Source of the DNA: Glutinoglossum americanum
Lineage: Eukaryota; Ascomycota; Geoglossomycetes; Geoglossales; Geoglossaceae
Direction of reading: 5' to 3'
DNA: 64,000 nucleotides
Assembly (NCBI GenBank): GCA_020080175.1
Contig: JAGHQL010000003.1
Span: forward strand, 124,001 to 188,000
The notes beneath the pieces were generated by a model that saw nothing but the letters and a program-made list of their open reading frames with translations, ran no database searches and had not been told where the DNA came from. Made by a program: the position numbers and the translations under genes. Below, piece after piece: positions 46,392 through 58,928 of the stretch (positions are counted from its first letter, which is position 1; each line of letters begins with the position of its first letter).

Positions 46392-48217
46392 ATGAAGCAG
46401 GGAGATCTGGTCACAAAGATGCCTTCTTCAACACCATCGCCCACCGCGTCGACGTCGGCGGGCAGCTCGGTATCCCGGCGGCCGCCTCGTAAAAGCACAC
46501 TCACTCAGCAGCAAAAGAACCAAAAGCGCCAACGAGCGACACAAGACCAGCTAGCCACTCTGGAAGTCGAGTTCAACAAGAACCCGACGCCTACAGCAGT
46601 TGTTCGGGAACGAATAGCGCAGGAGATCAACATGACGGAGCGCTCTGTTCAGATATGGTTCCAGAATAGGTCCGTGGCTTGTCGCAATCAAATTATTTTC
46701 AATCTGCTAACTCAATTTCCAGACGAGCAAAGATAAAATTGATCGCAAAAAAGAGCTTTGAGACCGGAGAGGATTGTGATGCCATTCCAGACTCCATGCG
46801 TCACTACCTTGCTCTTCAGGCAATAGAGTCGGGCAAGCCGCTTGCAAGCAGATTCCTTGCGCGGCACGGTGGTCCATTACCATTTGGAAGTGGATCACCT
46901 TTTGATCAGGAGCAAAGCGGTCAGACCAAAGTTGGTAGGTAGATTAATGGTTATCTCTTCGGGAGTCTGTTGCTTACTTATCTTATAGTCATCCAACATT
47001 TCCATTGCCGCTCATTGAGCATTGGCAGTTGGCGACGAGTTGGTCAGGCTGCTATGGATCTGGTAATATTTTATTCTCCGGATAAAGCCGTGATGACCTA
47101 CTATATCAACAATGACTCCGCTGGGTATAAGATAGAATACCCGTTTTCTTACATTAAAGATATTAGCCTGGAACCTGGAGACCCTACGAATCCGCAGAAG
47201 CCAGGCGGCCTCGTTATCGAACTAACAAGGCCACCGAATTTCTTCATGGACTCGTCTGGTTCCGGCGGATTCTATCAATGTGGAGATTTCACCGAGGACC
47301 AACAAGCTTCTCACATTCTAGTCCACCATTTAGGCGGACAACATAAAGGATTAAGCGCTCAGCTAGCGAAGTTGGTGTCTTTGGAATCATATCACAATAG
47401 ATTCAATCAATTTGATAACCCTGGGTTGTCGGCCTCTGCACCGGTCTCCCCGGGTATGAATCGCCCTGCCTCGCAGCCAGACATACACTCCCACAGCCAT
47501 CAAATGCATCTTTTCCAGGAGAGCCCCTTTGGGTTACAACCCGGCCGGGGACACAAGCGCACAAGAAGTCGATCAGTGCCCATCGCCATGGATTTCTCGA
47601 TGCTTCAGCACACCATGCCCTCATTTCATTTCCACCAAGAGCCGGCCACACAAATGTCGAACCCCAATATATACGCACCTGTGCCCCAGCATCTCGGAAA
47701 CCTTGGAACAAATCTTCGGATAGACACATCGTCTGGCTATGGTTTGGACCTCCGACCTTATCCGCTGTCGGCTGCCACAACTACATCGCCATCCGAATAT
47801 GCGAGCCCTTTTTTCGCTTCCGGTGCCCATCCAGACAATTTACAGGCTCCCGGTTACCACACTCCATACAGCCTGCCATTCTTATCACCAATGCCCGATC
47901 CCTCAGGAATGGTTGCTCCTTCTGTGAGCCCGCTTTCGCAACTGAGCCATGGAGATCCCGTCATTGCGAACCAGTCACCACCACTGTCCTCGATGCACCG
48001 AAGTGGCTCTGCAGAACTCTTCACAATGTCGCATGACCACTCCAATCTCTCGGACGACGGCCTTGCTCTGAGCGAGCTCTACTCCAAACAGTCGCTCAAC
48101 CTACCGATGCACTCGCCGGGTGTAGAGGTTTCGGCGGAAGATATGGACATGCAACATATGATATCTTTTGGGGCTCTTGATCATGGAAGCCTGTCGCCTG
48201 AGAATTCAAGTATGTAA
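46392..48217 (+). CDS. Homeobox transcription factor (fungal Pho2/Htf1-like)
   Basis: Predicted 572 residues from three exons: 46392-46669, 46723-46934 and 46989-48217. Residues about 35-98 are a homeodomain: [37 protein letters not shown], with intron 1 splitting the recognition helix. A fungal-specific conserved block follows: [53 protein letters not shown]. The rest is disordered, rich in Ser, Pro and His. This homeodomain-plus-block arrangement is found in the Pho2/Grf10 and Htf1 groups, linked to purine/phosphate regulation and conidiation; which orthologue this is cannot be settled here. A second in-frame ATG (46422) follows the first. Confidence 0.9.
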
Positions 48218-49170
48218 TTCTGCGATCCTTGGGTACCTTTGGTCGGTGGAAAGATGGATGGCTAGTAAAGCCTCTTATCATGACTGAAACTGCTGGTGGC
48301 CGGACCTTCGACCCCTTCGCTTCAATTTCGCGCCTCGGGAATGGCTCGCGTTGGATATCGCTTGCTGATGGATATCTTGGCTTGGCCCAAGAGCAATTTC
48401 GGAATATTGGCTAGTCGCTTTTGTTGCACAACCCTTGCTTCATGCTCAGTATAATAAATGGAAGATATTTGTCCCGAGCGTGGAACATCGATTCCGGGAG
48501 GTATTGAAATGCCAATTAGAAGAGTTTGGAGCTGGGAAGCCTTGTGCTGCGGAAGAGATCAGATTGTCCTAATTTCGCTCACCGTCACACCATCTGAAAT
48601 TTCTGATGGTAAGAAAGGCGTTTGGTGGGTATAAATATTCTGGAAGGGAAATGGATTTCATTATTAAGCTTCTCCCCGAAGCTAAAGCGTTACCTAAAGT
48701 TGCGTGGTGATTGCTAGTTGTAACGAACCTAGTTGGTTCGTATCAAGTTGCTTTCCACTCTTCATTTTACCATTTTGTTTTGATATCTCACTGGTACTGT
48801 ATTCTCTGTTTCTGTATTGTCCGCTTTGCTTTTTTCTTTTTTTTTTAAGACATTCTCCCTTCATCGATCGTGTTTACATTTGATCATACCAGTCTGGAAC
48901 GGTGGTCGATGCTTCTGTCTGGAAGGGGCTTGACGTTTTCTCCTGTTCTCATCTTTGGAAACGTGGCATGCTGGGAACGAAACCTAATAAATTGATCATA
49001 CTATGGAGTTAAAATCCGCTCTAAATTGATCGCTTCTATCTTTAAGTGTTTGCGGGTGTATAACTTCGAAGCCCCAGCCATTAGGCTCGTGAAAAATGTG
49101 TCATGAGCGAGGAATACCCAAGCAAGTTAAGCAGATACCTAACAGCCCTCTCAAAGAGACTGGCTACTTG
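48218..49170. other. Convergent intergenic region
   Basis: About 0.95 kb, T-rich near 48765-48850, likely the long 3' UTR of the homeobox gene plus the GEP4 3' end. Nothing else recognised. Confidence 0.5.
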
Positions 49171-50063
49171 TCACTTTAATATACTCCGCGGTTTTGGAGC
49201 ACTATACCCTCTCCTTATTAGGAAATTGAAAAACCGAGTCTCTAGCCGCATGAACTTCGGTGCATTAGTATGTTTGTCCAATTCTTGCACACTTCATTCC
49301 TAAACTTACAAAACTCTTCTCTTCAACAACTCCGTGCTTTACCCAGACACTCCATGATCCCATCAGGTTGGCCATCATAACATCTGTAAATAGACGGTCT
49401 CCAACGATTGCGATTTGCTCTGGCGACGTGACTCCTGTGTCTTTCGAGTTTACGAAATGATTGAAGATCTCCGCTCTGCATCCTGGTTTCTGTACGAGTC
49501 CGTGGTTAGACAAAAATGAACGCAAATAAGCACCCTGTAGCTTGCTATCTGTAATACCTACCTTTGTGCTATGTCGCAGGACCTTCACGCCAGTATTCTT
49601 TTCAAGTAGATCGGCCTATTGGGGGGGGGGGGGGGAGGAATTAGTTCGTAGAAATGAAGACTGGCGGAGCAGGATACGCACTTCTTTTCCGTCGGGATCG
49701 TCTCCAGTGCCAGCGGAGTTGCTAACGACTAGCAGGCGATTGCCAGGATATGCTTCTCGAAGCTGTTGGAATTTGTCCTGCGATTAAGTTAGTCACCAAA
49801 TAATTCGGTTAGGGGCAGAGATAGTAATAAGAGGTTGGAAAAAGTACGCTATAAGGTTCGTGAATGGTGTTTTTGTGTGGCACTGCAAAGCAATTGTCCT
49901 TGTCCAGCACTACGGCTCTGATATTCTTCGGGCCATCCTGATTGCCAAACCCCTTTGATAAAGGGACCGGGAGGTGATTGAACGTGGATATTGAGCTATG
50001 AGGCAAGCATAGAGCAGGATCTCGGATAAGCCTAAAGATGTTGAGGGAGGCCGAAAGGTTCAT
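49171..50063 (-). CDS. GEP4: Mitochondrial PGP phosphatase
   Basis: Dephosphorylates phosphatidylglycerophosphate to phosphatidylglycerol in cardiolipin synthesis at the mitochondrial inner membrane. Predicted 209 residues from five exons: 50063-49848, 49777-49682, 49615-49562, 49489-49310 and 49254-49171. HAD-type motif 1 is VVLDKDNCFAVPHKNTIHEP, motif 2 is VVSNSAGTGDD, and the last motif is IAIVGDRLFTDVMMANLMGS. Intron 3 must be removed to give HSTKKPGC, matching the family's HxxKKPG. The final 28 codons (FMRLETRFFNFLIRRGYSAP) lie past an apparent stop. Intron 2 carries a run of 15 C on the coding strand just before its acceptor. It diverges from SMD3 with only 178 bp between starts. Confidence 0.92.
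49621..49635 (+). repeat. G15 homopolymer
   Basis: Fifteen consecutive G on the plus strand. On the GEP4 strand it is the polypyrimidine tract of intron 2, immediately upstream of the CAATAG acceptor. Confidence 0.95.
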
Positions 50064-50241
50064 TGGGGGAAGCTGTTCCTAGAGTTATGGAGTTTTTCCG
50101 GTTGTTTGCGCTTGCGCGTCCGGTGCTATAGGCTGCCGTAGCGAAGTGCACCTGCGAATAGACCAAGGGCATCACAACATCGCTCAACTACTAAAGCCCT
50201 TTTTAATTGGTGATACTGCTCAAGACCGAAATATTAACATC
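50064..50241. promoter_or_regulatory. Divergent promoter, GEP4 / SMD3
   Basis: Only 178 bp separate the two start codons, so both transcription starts and leaders must share this DNA. Confidence 0.6.
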
Positions 50242-50807
50242 ATGGGGAGCATTGGAATTCCGATCAAGCTTCTGAATGAGGCTCAGGTGAATGCTCTCGT
50301 TTCCATTGGTGTTTTTGCTCACTGAGCGTATTGTGGGCAACGTTGATGTTAATGCCTTTCTCCATATTCTAGGGTCATGTTGTTACCCTAGAGATCACAT
50401 CCGGCCAGGTCTACCGAGGAAAGCTCCTGGAAGGTTCGTCTCTTCTCTTCGTGTCCCGCGCTTATCTTGGTGCTAATATCAATCTTTCGGGAATTACAGC
50501 CGAAGACAATATGAACGTCCAGCTCAAAGACATCACCGTGACCGCGCGAGATGGTCGTGTCTCACATCTTGACCAAGTATATATCCGCGGTTCGCATGTG
50601 CGGTTTTTCATTGTTCCAGATATGTTAAGGTAATCCGATCATCAGCTCGCTTTTCCCATTTGAGTAGCTTATTGCTGACCTGTTACGGATGGTAGAAATG
50701 CGCCGATGTTTAGGTCGAGAGGTACGAGAGGAAGGGGCGTGGGCTTAGCAAGGGGCAGAGCTACTGTCAATCGGGCGAGAGGGCAGAGAGGTGGGCCGAG
50801 GGGATAA
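50242..50807 (+). CDS. SMD3: Spliceosomal Sm protein D3
   Basis: Core Sm-ring protein of U1, U2, U4 and U5 snRNPs. Predicted 115 residues from four exons: 50242-50286, 50373-50433, 50500-50629 and 50696-50807. Starts [20 protein letters not shown]; Sm1 motif [20 protein letters not shown] and Sm2 motif [20 protein letters not shown]. The tail is Arg/Gly-rich ([14 protein letters not shown]), the usual substrate of symmetric arginine methylation. Every expected residue block is present. Confidence 0.95.
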
Positions 50808-51250
50808 ATGGGACTTGGTGTGTGTGTAGCGTAGCTACATACCATCAAGGCGAGGGGAATTTGGTCTTGGGCGAGGGATGCATGTAATGACCCTGGGCAA
50901 GGTGCAAGGAGATAAACTCCCTTGGTATGTGTCTTCAATAGCGTCGTACCAAATGCTACCTGAGAGCGTAAGGGTAATTCAAGACTTTATTCATATGAAT
51001 GGTAAGGGCCAACAGCTTCGCAGCGTTGAGCATTTAGTTCCTGCACAGAATAGTAACCCCCTCATTCGGTCGAGGCCGGCTTGTTTGGATCAGAGTAAGT
51101 TGTAATCATTCCATAGTTTGGCTTCATAGCTCGATGCGCACCGCTACAACTTTGATTCTGCTGTGAACGTGGGGTATATCGCCTTATATCAAACCAACCA
51201 AAAAGTCCAACCTGCAACAAACTTTGGGATTAGAAATCTGGACTACAGTA
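50808..51250. other. Intergenic region, SMD3 to p34-like gene
   Basis: About 0.44 kb with nothing recognised; it holds the 3' UTR and the next promoter. Confidence 0.5.
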
Positions 51251-52339
51251 ATGGATCCCCCGAACACTCGCCGTATTCTAGTAATCGAACGGCCCAACTC
51301 TGGCGTCCTTTCATTCTTGAGAGGTAGATTTTCGTTAGGCTAAAGAGCATCTCCCGAAGACCACCATTCTGGACTAGCTGACATAAAAGCGTAGATATTA
51401 CCGGCTCTGCCCCTACCCAAACATCAGAAACACCCGCGGGACTCTCCCACGTTCTGGAACTCAACACAACGTATTACAAGGCGTCTATTCCAATCTGGGT
51501 CGACCAAATACCTGATGGTAGCCATGAGGAATGGACCAAGGAATATTTGAAGGCAGACGCCAAGGACGTATTGAAGGTACTAGGTGCCTTCGTGCTGGTG
51601 TTTCGAAAGCCCGTGGATCAGGGCGCAATGGAAGGAGTTAAAATGAATTTGAAGGCTATTTCAACGGTGGTCGAGAAGGGGTGCGGGTACAACTGGGATG
51701 GCATCTGCCTGGCAGTGGGAATGGCCCAGTCCGAGACCCCGCATTTGCAGCTAGGATTTGAGGAATGGGAGGACGTGTGTAGGGAGTTCCAGTTTGAATA
51801 CGTAGATTCCGAGGCCAAGGGACGAAATGAGTTTGGAGGTATGTTTATGTTTTTTGTCCATATGTGACTGCTATTCGTTCGGAGACTCAAAAAACTGATA
51901 CGGGGTGTAGAGCCCGTGGGATTGGAGCGGATAAAAGAGGCTCTAGAAGCCAACGACTGGGCTGCAGACGACGATGTTCAGGGCATAGATGGCCCGGACG
52001 ACGAAGACTGTGAGCAAGAGAGTGGCTTCGGCACTGAGGCCGCTGAGATGGAAAGAGAGATGCTTGGCTTAAAATTGGCTATCTATGGCGGCGGCGGCGA
52101 GGCTCAGGGGCTGGAAGGGGGGGAAGAGGAGGAAGAGCGCCAGGAACAGGAGCTCCAGGTCGAGCATCTGGAAGCCGTGATGTTGAGAATGCAAGCTATC
52201 AAGGGTCCGCTTTTCGCAAAATGCCCCTCGTGCCCTCCCTTACTGACCTCCAGTCGCAGACATGAGCGCCGATCTACCGGAACCAGAGAGGAAGAGATTC
52301 GCCGCCAAAGCCGTTAGTGATATAATGAAAACACTATGA
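51251..52339 (+). CDS. Alpha/gamma-adaptin-binding protein p34-like (Irc6/AAGAB family)
   Basis: Predicted 296 residues from four exons: 51251-51323, 51395-51838, 51911-52204 and 52260-52339. The N-terminal part is a Rab-like pseudo-GTPase fold (RRILVIERPNSGVLSFLRDI, TGSAPTQTSETPAGLSHVLE) with FVLVFRKPVDQGAMEGVK and CLAVGMAQSETPHLQLG. An acidic linker leads to the C-terminal helix (LPEPERKRFAAKAVSDIMKT). Animal AAGAB chaperones AP-1 and AP-2 adaptor assembly; yeast Irc6 has a related role in clathrin traffic. Exon 2's acceptor was chosen to restore DITGSAP. Confidence 0.85.
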
Positions 52340-52861
52340 CAGAACAGCTAGCTTAGCATCCGACCCCCCCAGCTTTTTTGGAAAGCACCACCGACAGCGG
52401 TTACTCTTAGGGGCGGGGGAATGCTGTCCCCACCTCTCTCTTTTGGAGGACATAGAACTTGGGTCTAGCGCTGGGTAGAACCAGCTTCTGGCAGCCAGTT
52501 TTCACTATACCTAGAAACAGCGTTTTATATACGGCCGAGCTTAAAAGCATTTACAAACCTTTTAGCGGCGCCGCGGAGTTGGCTCCTATCTCACAAGGGT
52601 TTCGGGACCGCTCATAGTGTTGTGTTCATACCTAATCTAGGGGTGCTTATGAATACGGTAGGATAGTATGCTTATGTTACATTAATGATTCAAGATCTTG
52701 CCCAATCCCATAAACGCCGAACGTTGCCGTTGTTTCTTCGAGATAAGGCGGTAGGTGTGGCGGACTGTCACATGAAAGTGGAAAAACAGGGGGAGACGAG
52801 ATCCCGTCTCAATAACATCGGTGTTGTACAATAAACTCCTAGGGAATTTTCGCTTTTCCAC
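52340..52861. other. Convergent intergenic region
   Basis: About 0.5 kb between the stops of the p34-like gene and MAS2. No gene or repeat recognised. Confidence 0.5.
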
Positions 52862-54766
52862 TCACCGCCGGCCTAGTTTCCATCTTGCAATCCTATCCTG
52901 GATCGCTTCCCACTTGAAGTCCATCAACTCAACACCTTCCTCCTCCCCTTGCTGTAGCACAATTGTTGGGGCGCCGCTCCCTGCTCCAGCATTCTCTACT
53001 AGCCCACCAAACACTGCCCTCGCCACTCTTCGAAGATCCTCGACCGTCAACTCCTCGATTTTCCTACACATCTCCCTGACGCCGACCTTGCGCCCATGAA
53101 CCTGGACCTGCCTGCCAAGGTCTTCTAGCTCCACCATACGGCTCTCCAGGTTCATGAGCAATGAGCTCCTTAGCTGGTTCTTGGCACGATTTACCTCAGC
53201 TGTCTGAAGGCACGTGAACCCGGTCTCCAGTGTTAGGGCCTGCAGCTCCCGGCACATGACATCAAGCATATATGCGACTTTAGTCGGCGAGCAGCTAGCG
53301 CTGATGCCAAATAGACCAGAGTCTGTGTATGAGTGGTTAAAGGCGACACATGACTCCACCCAGCCGTGCTGATTTAGAACGTTGGTATATAGTCGCGAGT
53401 ACATACCCTTGCCAGGACCACCGGCAGAGAAAGAGCCGCCGCCGCCGAGGAGCGTTTGGAGAGTCGCGAGAGCGTAAATATCAGGAGAAGATATGGGAAG
53501 TGCTTCAAAGGCGAGATGGATGTGTGAGAGTCGTGGGAGGGCGGGGTTCGCTGGCGGAGGAATCGGTGGCAGAGAAAGAAAGCCGCCTGTGTAGTGTGAA
53601 GGGATATGGAGATCCGGGGGTGGATATTGCGAAGGTGTTGGCATGTCCGGTAAGACTGAAGCTTGCCTTGAGGCTGAAGTGGATAGATTCTTGAAGAACG
53701 GAATTTTAGAAAGGAGTTTAGACGACTGTTGGGGAGATGGCAGAGGTGATGCTGAGGAAACTGATACCGATTGAGGAACTGCGTTCGGCGGTAGACCTGC
53801 TTCGGGAGCTGATGAAGAGTCGGACAATGTGGTCTCCGGCCCGATCCCGGATAGGATAGGCCCTTCACCCTTTCGCATATCTCCGAAATACATCTCCGTC
53901 AGCCTCAGCGCCTCACTGTGCTCAACCCCAGCGAAAGCGACAACTATTCTCTCTGGCTTATAAAACACATCCCTGTAGTGTTGAATAATGTCCCTATTGA
54001 TCTGGCCTAATCTCTCCTTGGGGCAGAGGAGGGGGTTGCCCAACGTGTTATCCTTGTACGCAGCCATATGCACCATCTCTGGCAGTATTAGCTCCGGCCG
54101 TGACCAGATCTCGCCGATTTCATATTCCGCCGTTGCCAGCTGTTGCTGGACCTCTTCCTCCGTGATCAAGGGGTTCCGTATGGTCTCTGCTAAAAGGGCA
54201 ACAGCCGCCGGAACGGCTGAATTAAATGTCGCAGACTGATACATGAGGGACTCTCGGGAAGAAGCGCATTGTATGTTGCCACCCAGAGTCTCGATCGATT
54301 CGAGCATTTGATCTGATGTTCGCGAGGTTGTGGACTAAATTTAGGAAGATGGTCAGATCCGTAAAGATCATAATTTTAGGAGTCGAATTGCACCTTGAAA
54401 GCTAATCGGTCTATCAGATGGCTTACGCCACGTAACCTATCGTTCTCGTATCTCGAGCCTGCATCAATGTAGACACCAATACCGGAGAAGTGGCCTGGAA
54501 GTGCTTCTGTAGCGACTCTGACGCCATTCGCGAGCGTTGTAATCTGGTCTAGCTCTGCTGGATCCTACAACGTACAGTCCGTCAGTGGCCAAAATAGATA
54601 TGATTGATAGCACAGCATTGTTGGAGATCTTGCTGATTACCTTCTGTATTGGCTCTATCACCGTTGCTAAGCCTCGCGAGAGCCGCAGCGGCGCGCAGGA
54701 TAGGTAGGACAATCCCGCTGGTTTGGGTATGCGAACTAGCGCGCGAGAGGCAGTTGAATGCAACAT
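52862..54766 (-). CDS. MAS2: Mitochondrial processing peptidase, alpha subunit
   Basis: Substrate-binding, non-catalytic subunit of the matrix protease that removes presequences. Predicted 589 residues from three exons: 54766-54641, 54564-54394 and 54334-52862. An Arg/Ser-rich presequence (MLHSTASRALVRIPKPAGLS) precedes the M16 fold: TTLANGVRVATEALPGHFSG, YIDAGSRYEND, GVSHLIDRLAFKSTTSRTSD. The zinc-binding HxxEH of the beta subunit is replaced by HLIDR, as expected for alpha. The glycine-rich loop is LLGGGGSFSAGGPGKGMYSR, another alpha mark. A Ser/Pro-rich insertion (about residues 255-330) is longer than I would expect. Complete. Confidence 0.94.
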
Positions 54767-55898
54767 TGCTTTGGAGAAAGATGGCCAAGGGCTGCTGATT
54801 TCAGTCTCTGCGTTTACCTGTCGGTGAATAATTTCTTGTGTTTTCGGGGATCAAAAATTCGGGCGAGGGAGCTAGCCGATTACGGCGATGACCGGAAAGT
54901 GGGAAGGGCGAGAGGCGGGTTAGGGTTAGCTGTATGCTATAGCAGGGCAGTAGAACAGGTGTGGAATTATGAATATAGTTCTATTTGATGAATTATATAT
55001 ATAAGAAGTGTGTTAATTAGTAGAGGTTGAAGAATTAACGTCGTCGGTTAAAAAAAAAAAGCTCGCAAGCGGCTCTGTGTGTTATGATTTACTACGGACT
55101 ACGGTACCATGCGGCAAGTTAGCCTTCAAATACACCTTTCGTGTGCCATACCGTAACCACAACCGTATACTGTATTCTCAAAGACTACATCTTTGTTGCT
55201 GCTACCTTGGAGCATTTTTTGGATGATTTTGAGAAATTTAGAGCTTGTGTTGTAGTTTTGTGAGTGGTTTAGGGTGGACAAACTTTTCCGCATCCCGTCT
55301 CCACCTCCCACCGGTCGATTACTAATCATCATCACCTGCACTATAACTGCGACATAACATGAAACTGGGCACAGTGGCACAAACCCGCCTGTGTACCACG
55401 TATTCGAACCCGGGTTGAAGGAGGAACACATGAAGCTGATGAGTATACCCCTCTTCATTCTGGGGTTCCATCATTGCCCCGGATAGATCAGGACCCGTAG
55501 CTGTAACAAACTTTACCGCTCTTTATCCGTTTTGAGCGCAGGGCTTCGATGGCGATTGATTCATGCTATGAAGCCGCCGGCAGTGCTGCCGATCATGCTA
55601 TTTGGTGGTAGATAACTCTCCGGCGATGAATGCTAGTGGCGTGCAAGTCTCACACCGGTCCTCATGCTCCTGAAACTGTGATTGTGCTCTGTGGCCGCCT
55701 CCCCTGTCGTTGCTATCACTCCGTTGATCTAGCATTCAGGTCAGAGGTCAGAAACCAGACCTGCATCGCCGCCGCCAAGGCGACAAACTTTACGCAAACA
55801 CAAGTACAAACAGCAATCTCTTGGGCTTGCTTCCTCGCTCCTCTCTTCTAGTTTCGTCTTTGTTGTTTGTTTTTGGTTTTCGGACGATTTACCGGCAA
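54767..55898. other. 1.1-kb divergent spacer, MAS2 / FHA-RING gene
   Basis: Contains an AT-rich part with a 10-A run (near 55050) and pyrimidine-rich DNA just before 55898. The antisense ORF at 55126-55458 has no similarity that I recognise. Confidence 0.5.
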
Positions 55899-58108
55899 AT
55901 GTTTACTCACCCCAGGCCTGCGCCAACTCCGCCTTCGTTATCCGCGTCCAGCACCTCCGCACCCCCGTCATCTCCTACGCGAACGAGCAGGCTACGGGGT
56001 CTGAGCTATTTGATGCTGGGCTACACGCAGAATCGCGTACATCCACACACTGAGCCAGGGAACTCGCAGCCGCCTACATCTCCGGCGCGGAACTCGACAA
56101 GCGCCTCGGCCCGTACATCATCTACCAGTCCGAATAGTAGTGTACTGCATTTAACGCAACCACAACAACCATTCCCCGATTCTCACCCGTCTGCAGTGAA
56201 TACAGACTGTTCCTCAAACTGCCAAAGCAGCTCTGCGGCAACGGGTGGCCGGTTGCCTACGGTAGCTGGACGAAGTGCGCATTCTCGAATCAAAACTCAG
56301 GCAACATCTGATCCGACGTCACCTCCTTCAAACGAGTTAACTGGAAATACGGGAAATCACACAAATTTCTTTGCTTCTCTAAGAAGAACTAGATCTGGGA
56401 GTGCACCGTTGATCGTTCAGGACGGGCACAACGGAAACATGCAGAATCATAGAAGTGCAGATACGAATGGAGAAGCGGGTCAGAAAACCCTAGAATTGCC
56501 CCCGGCCCCTGCAAATGAAGAGACGGGTAGCAGTGACCCTTCAGCTCGCGGCAATATGTCTCATACGCAATTACCTTCTATCCGCTTCGTACCTCACCAT
56601 GACCCTCGTTCGACTCGTCCATCTCTCGTTTTCTCTCCAATCTCTCGAACTCTTCCTACCCTCGATGCTGTGATTCGAGTGGGTCGGTACTCAGAACGAG
56701 ATACCAATGTTAATCCAGCGCTGAACACACCGTCCTCTGCTCCGGTTGGCTACAAGTCCAAAGTGGTTAGCCGGAGACATTGTGAGTTTTGGTGTACAAA
56801 CGGACAGTGGTTTATCAAGGATGTGCGCAGCTCATCCGGGACTTTCCTCAATCATATCCGGCTGAGCTCGCCAGGGGTCGAGTCGAGGCCTTGGCCGGTG
56901 AATGATGGGGATGTAGTGCAGTTAGGGATTGACTTCCGAGGCGGTGAGGAGATGATATTTCGCTGCGTGAAGATTAGAGTGGAGTGCAATCGGGGATGGC
57001 AGAAAGGGTTGAATAGTTTTAAGTATGTCAAGAGCCCCTGCAGTCAGTTGCACTGATCCACACGTTATCTTCAGTTTTTGTCTTATCGTATTTTCACATG
57101 CATTATACTGACATCTGGTTGCTAGTCTGAACACACACAAACGGTTGAGAAATCTGGGCAAGGCTGTATCTGGTAGTAGGAAGGATGGCGATAATGCCTC
57201 AACCCATACGTCTGAGTGCTCGATATGCCTAATGTCGATAGCCGTAAGTATCTCTCCGTTTTGCCCACGTCCCTTGCTTACTTTTTATTACTTAGCCATG
57301 TCAATCGCTATTTGTAGCCCCGTGCTCTCACGTCTGGCATTATAAATGCATCCGCCAATTACTCACTGGTGCTAACTGGCCGAGTTTTCTTTGCCCGAAC
57401 TGTCGCGCTATGGCTGATCTAGACGCTGAGGTCGATGACCCGTATGCCTTTGAACAGTGGGAGGAAGAAGCAGCACAAGATGCCAAGGTTGGCGAGGGAG
57501 AAGTTCGCCCTCAAAGCAACGGGAGGGGCGCTGAGGTTGATGCCGCGAACCACGTCGGGATCTTGAACGAGGCGAACCGACTGGCGGCCAGAGCCCCGGA
57601 TGCGCCTGTCAGCGAGACTACTCGGCCTGGTTCACCTGGAGATCGAAGTGGTGGCTTTCACGACGCAGATCACGAAGAAGCCCTGGCGACGATGATTGGT
57701 GGTGTCGCGCTGACATCAGACCAAGAACATCAAGAGCAAGATGATGGCTCAACTGGTCAGCATCCATCCTCAAGATCTTCTTTACACCTCGTTGCTACGC
57801 ATGTTGAGCCCACGGATATCGCTTCCGGTACTTCAAATTCGTCTCCAGTGCCGATTACTACTCAGACTACCAAGACGCACCAGGAGAGTGTTCCGAGAAC
57901 GGGGGATCTGGACCCAACCCCGAATGCGGCCAATTCCCATCCTCGTTTGGACAGTTCTGTAGATGCACTTGGCTCGGAGGGTCCAATGACACCGAGAAAC
58001 GATGTGGGCCCCTTTGTCTTCGACGGAAGTGCAGGACGAGCGTCAGGGAGGAGGGTAGCGGCGAGTCTTGATGATGCGACGGCAGATATGGACCAGGCTA
58101 AGGGCTAA
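55899..58108 (+). CDS. FHA-RING E3 ubiquitin ligase (Dma1/Dma2 type)
   Basis: Predicted 684 residues from three exons: 55899-57022, 57126-57243 and 57296-58108. The open frame runs upstream, but the first ATG is at 55899. A Ser/Pro-rich N-terminus precedes the FHA domain: IRVGRYSERD, VVSRRHCEFW, RSSSGTFLNHIRLS, the phosphothreonine-binding core. The RING-H2 domain (about 405-455) spans exons 2 and 3: SECSICLM, APCSHVWHYKCIRQLL, FLCPNCR. The acidic region after it (DLDAEVDDPYAFEQW) is typical of Dma ligases. The remaining C-terminus is low complexity. Dma proteins control septin assembly, spindle position and the septation checkpoint by binding phosphorylated targets. Confidence 0.92.
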
Positions 58109-58928
58109 CTTAGGCTCTCAAACTCAAATGGACCACTGAGAGGCCTTACTATCGAGCTTCGAGTTATGCCGAGAACGTGAGCTGCAGAACAACTTAAAAT
58201 ATAGTATGGCGACCGGCCCATACTTGATTTCCTTGCGTCTATTTCTCTTCTATCTCTCACCTCGAATTTTAATTCGGGACCTTGCCGATTGATTTGGCAT
58301 GTTACCCCAGCATAGCGTTTCCATCATTGTCTCGTCGTTTACTTAGTCATGTTTTTAAACGAGTAAGTGCTGGAACGTGACATACGATGGGGAGGGATTG
58401 GGAGGCTTTGACTTGAATTATTGTATAGTGCCCTCTTGTACCGTGTTTAGGAGGTGGGTTGGTGTGCGATCCATTCTGGGATGGCCACTGTAAAGCTATC
58501 AGGTTGCTCTAATGTGTGTTCTGGCTGCGACTTCAATCGGGGCGCGGCACGGAGGACTTTCTACGTAACAATGGCAATGATTTAACCAAGCGTTTGTCAT
58601 ATTCGCCGACCTAATCTAGTGTGGAGAGTTTGTGGGATGCTAGGAAGAGAGTAGTGCTGAGCAGCGGAAGCACCCCTTGATGCATGCACTTCATTATTAT
58701 TATTGGGGCCCCGCTGCTTTGTGGGACCGATTCTCGTTACAGCCAAAGCCCGGCTGAAGCTCACCTAAGGTTTAGGCATTGTTTAACTAGCGTAGGCATC
58801 AGGCGAGGGCCGCCGCTTTGATGCTAGAATTCACTGGACGTTGGACGATAGACAACTCTTATCGCACGTTGCTTCCCCCACTCTTACCTTGCTCACACGT
58901 CTTGTATCAACAACGTGCCTCTGCAATA
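58109..58928. other. Intergenic region
   Basis: About 0.8 kb; a short ATT repeat near 58690-58705 is the only pattern noted. It holds the DCN1 promoter. Confidence 0.5.

Noticed and set aside
52862-54766. Loss of the HxxEH zinc motif in the processing peptidase
   Set aside because: This is normal for the alpha subunit, which is non-catalytic, so it is not a defect.
55390-55425. GGGTTCGAATAC on the minus strand, resembling a tRNA T arm
   Set aside because: The bases on each side of the loop do not pair as a five-base stem, and no cloverleaf can be drawn.
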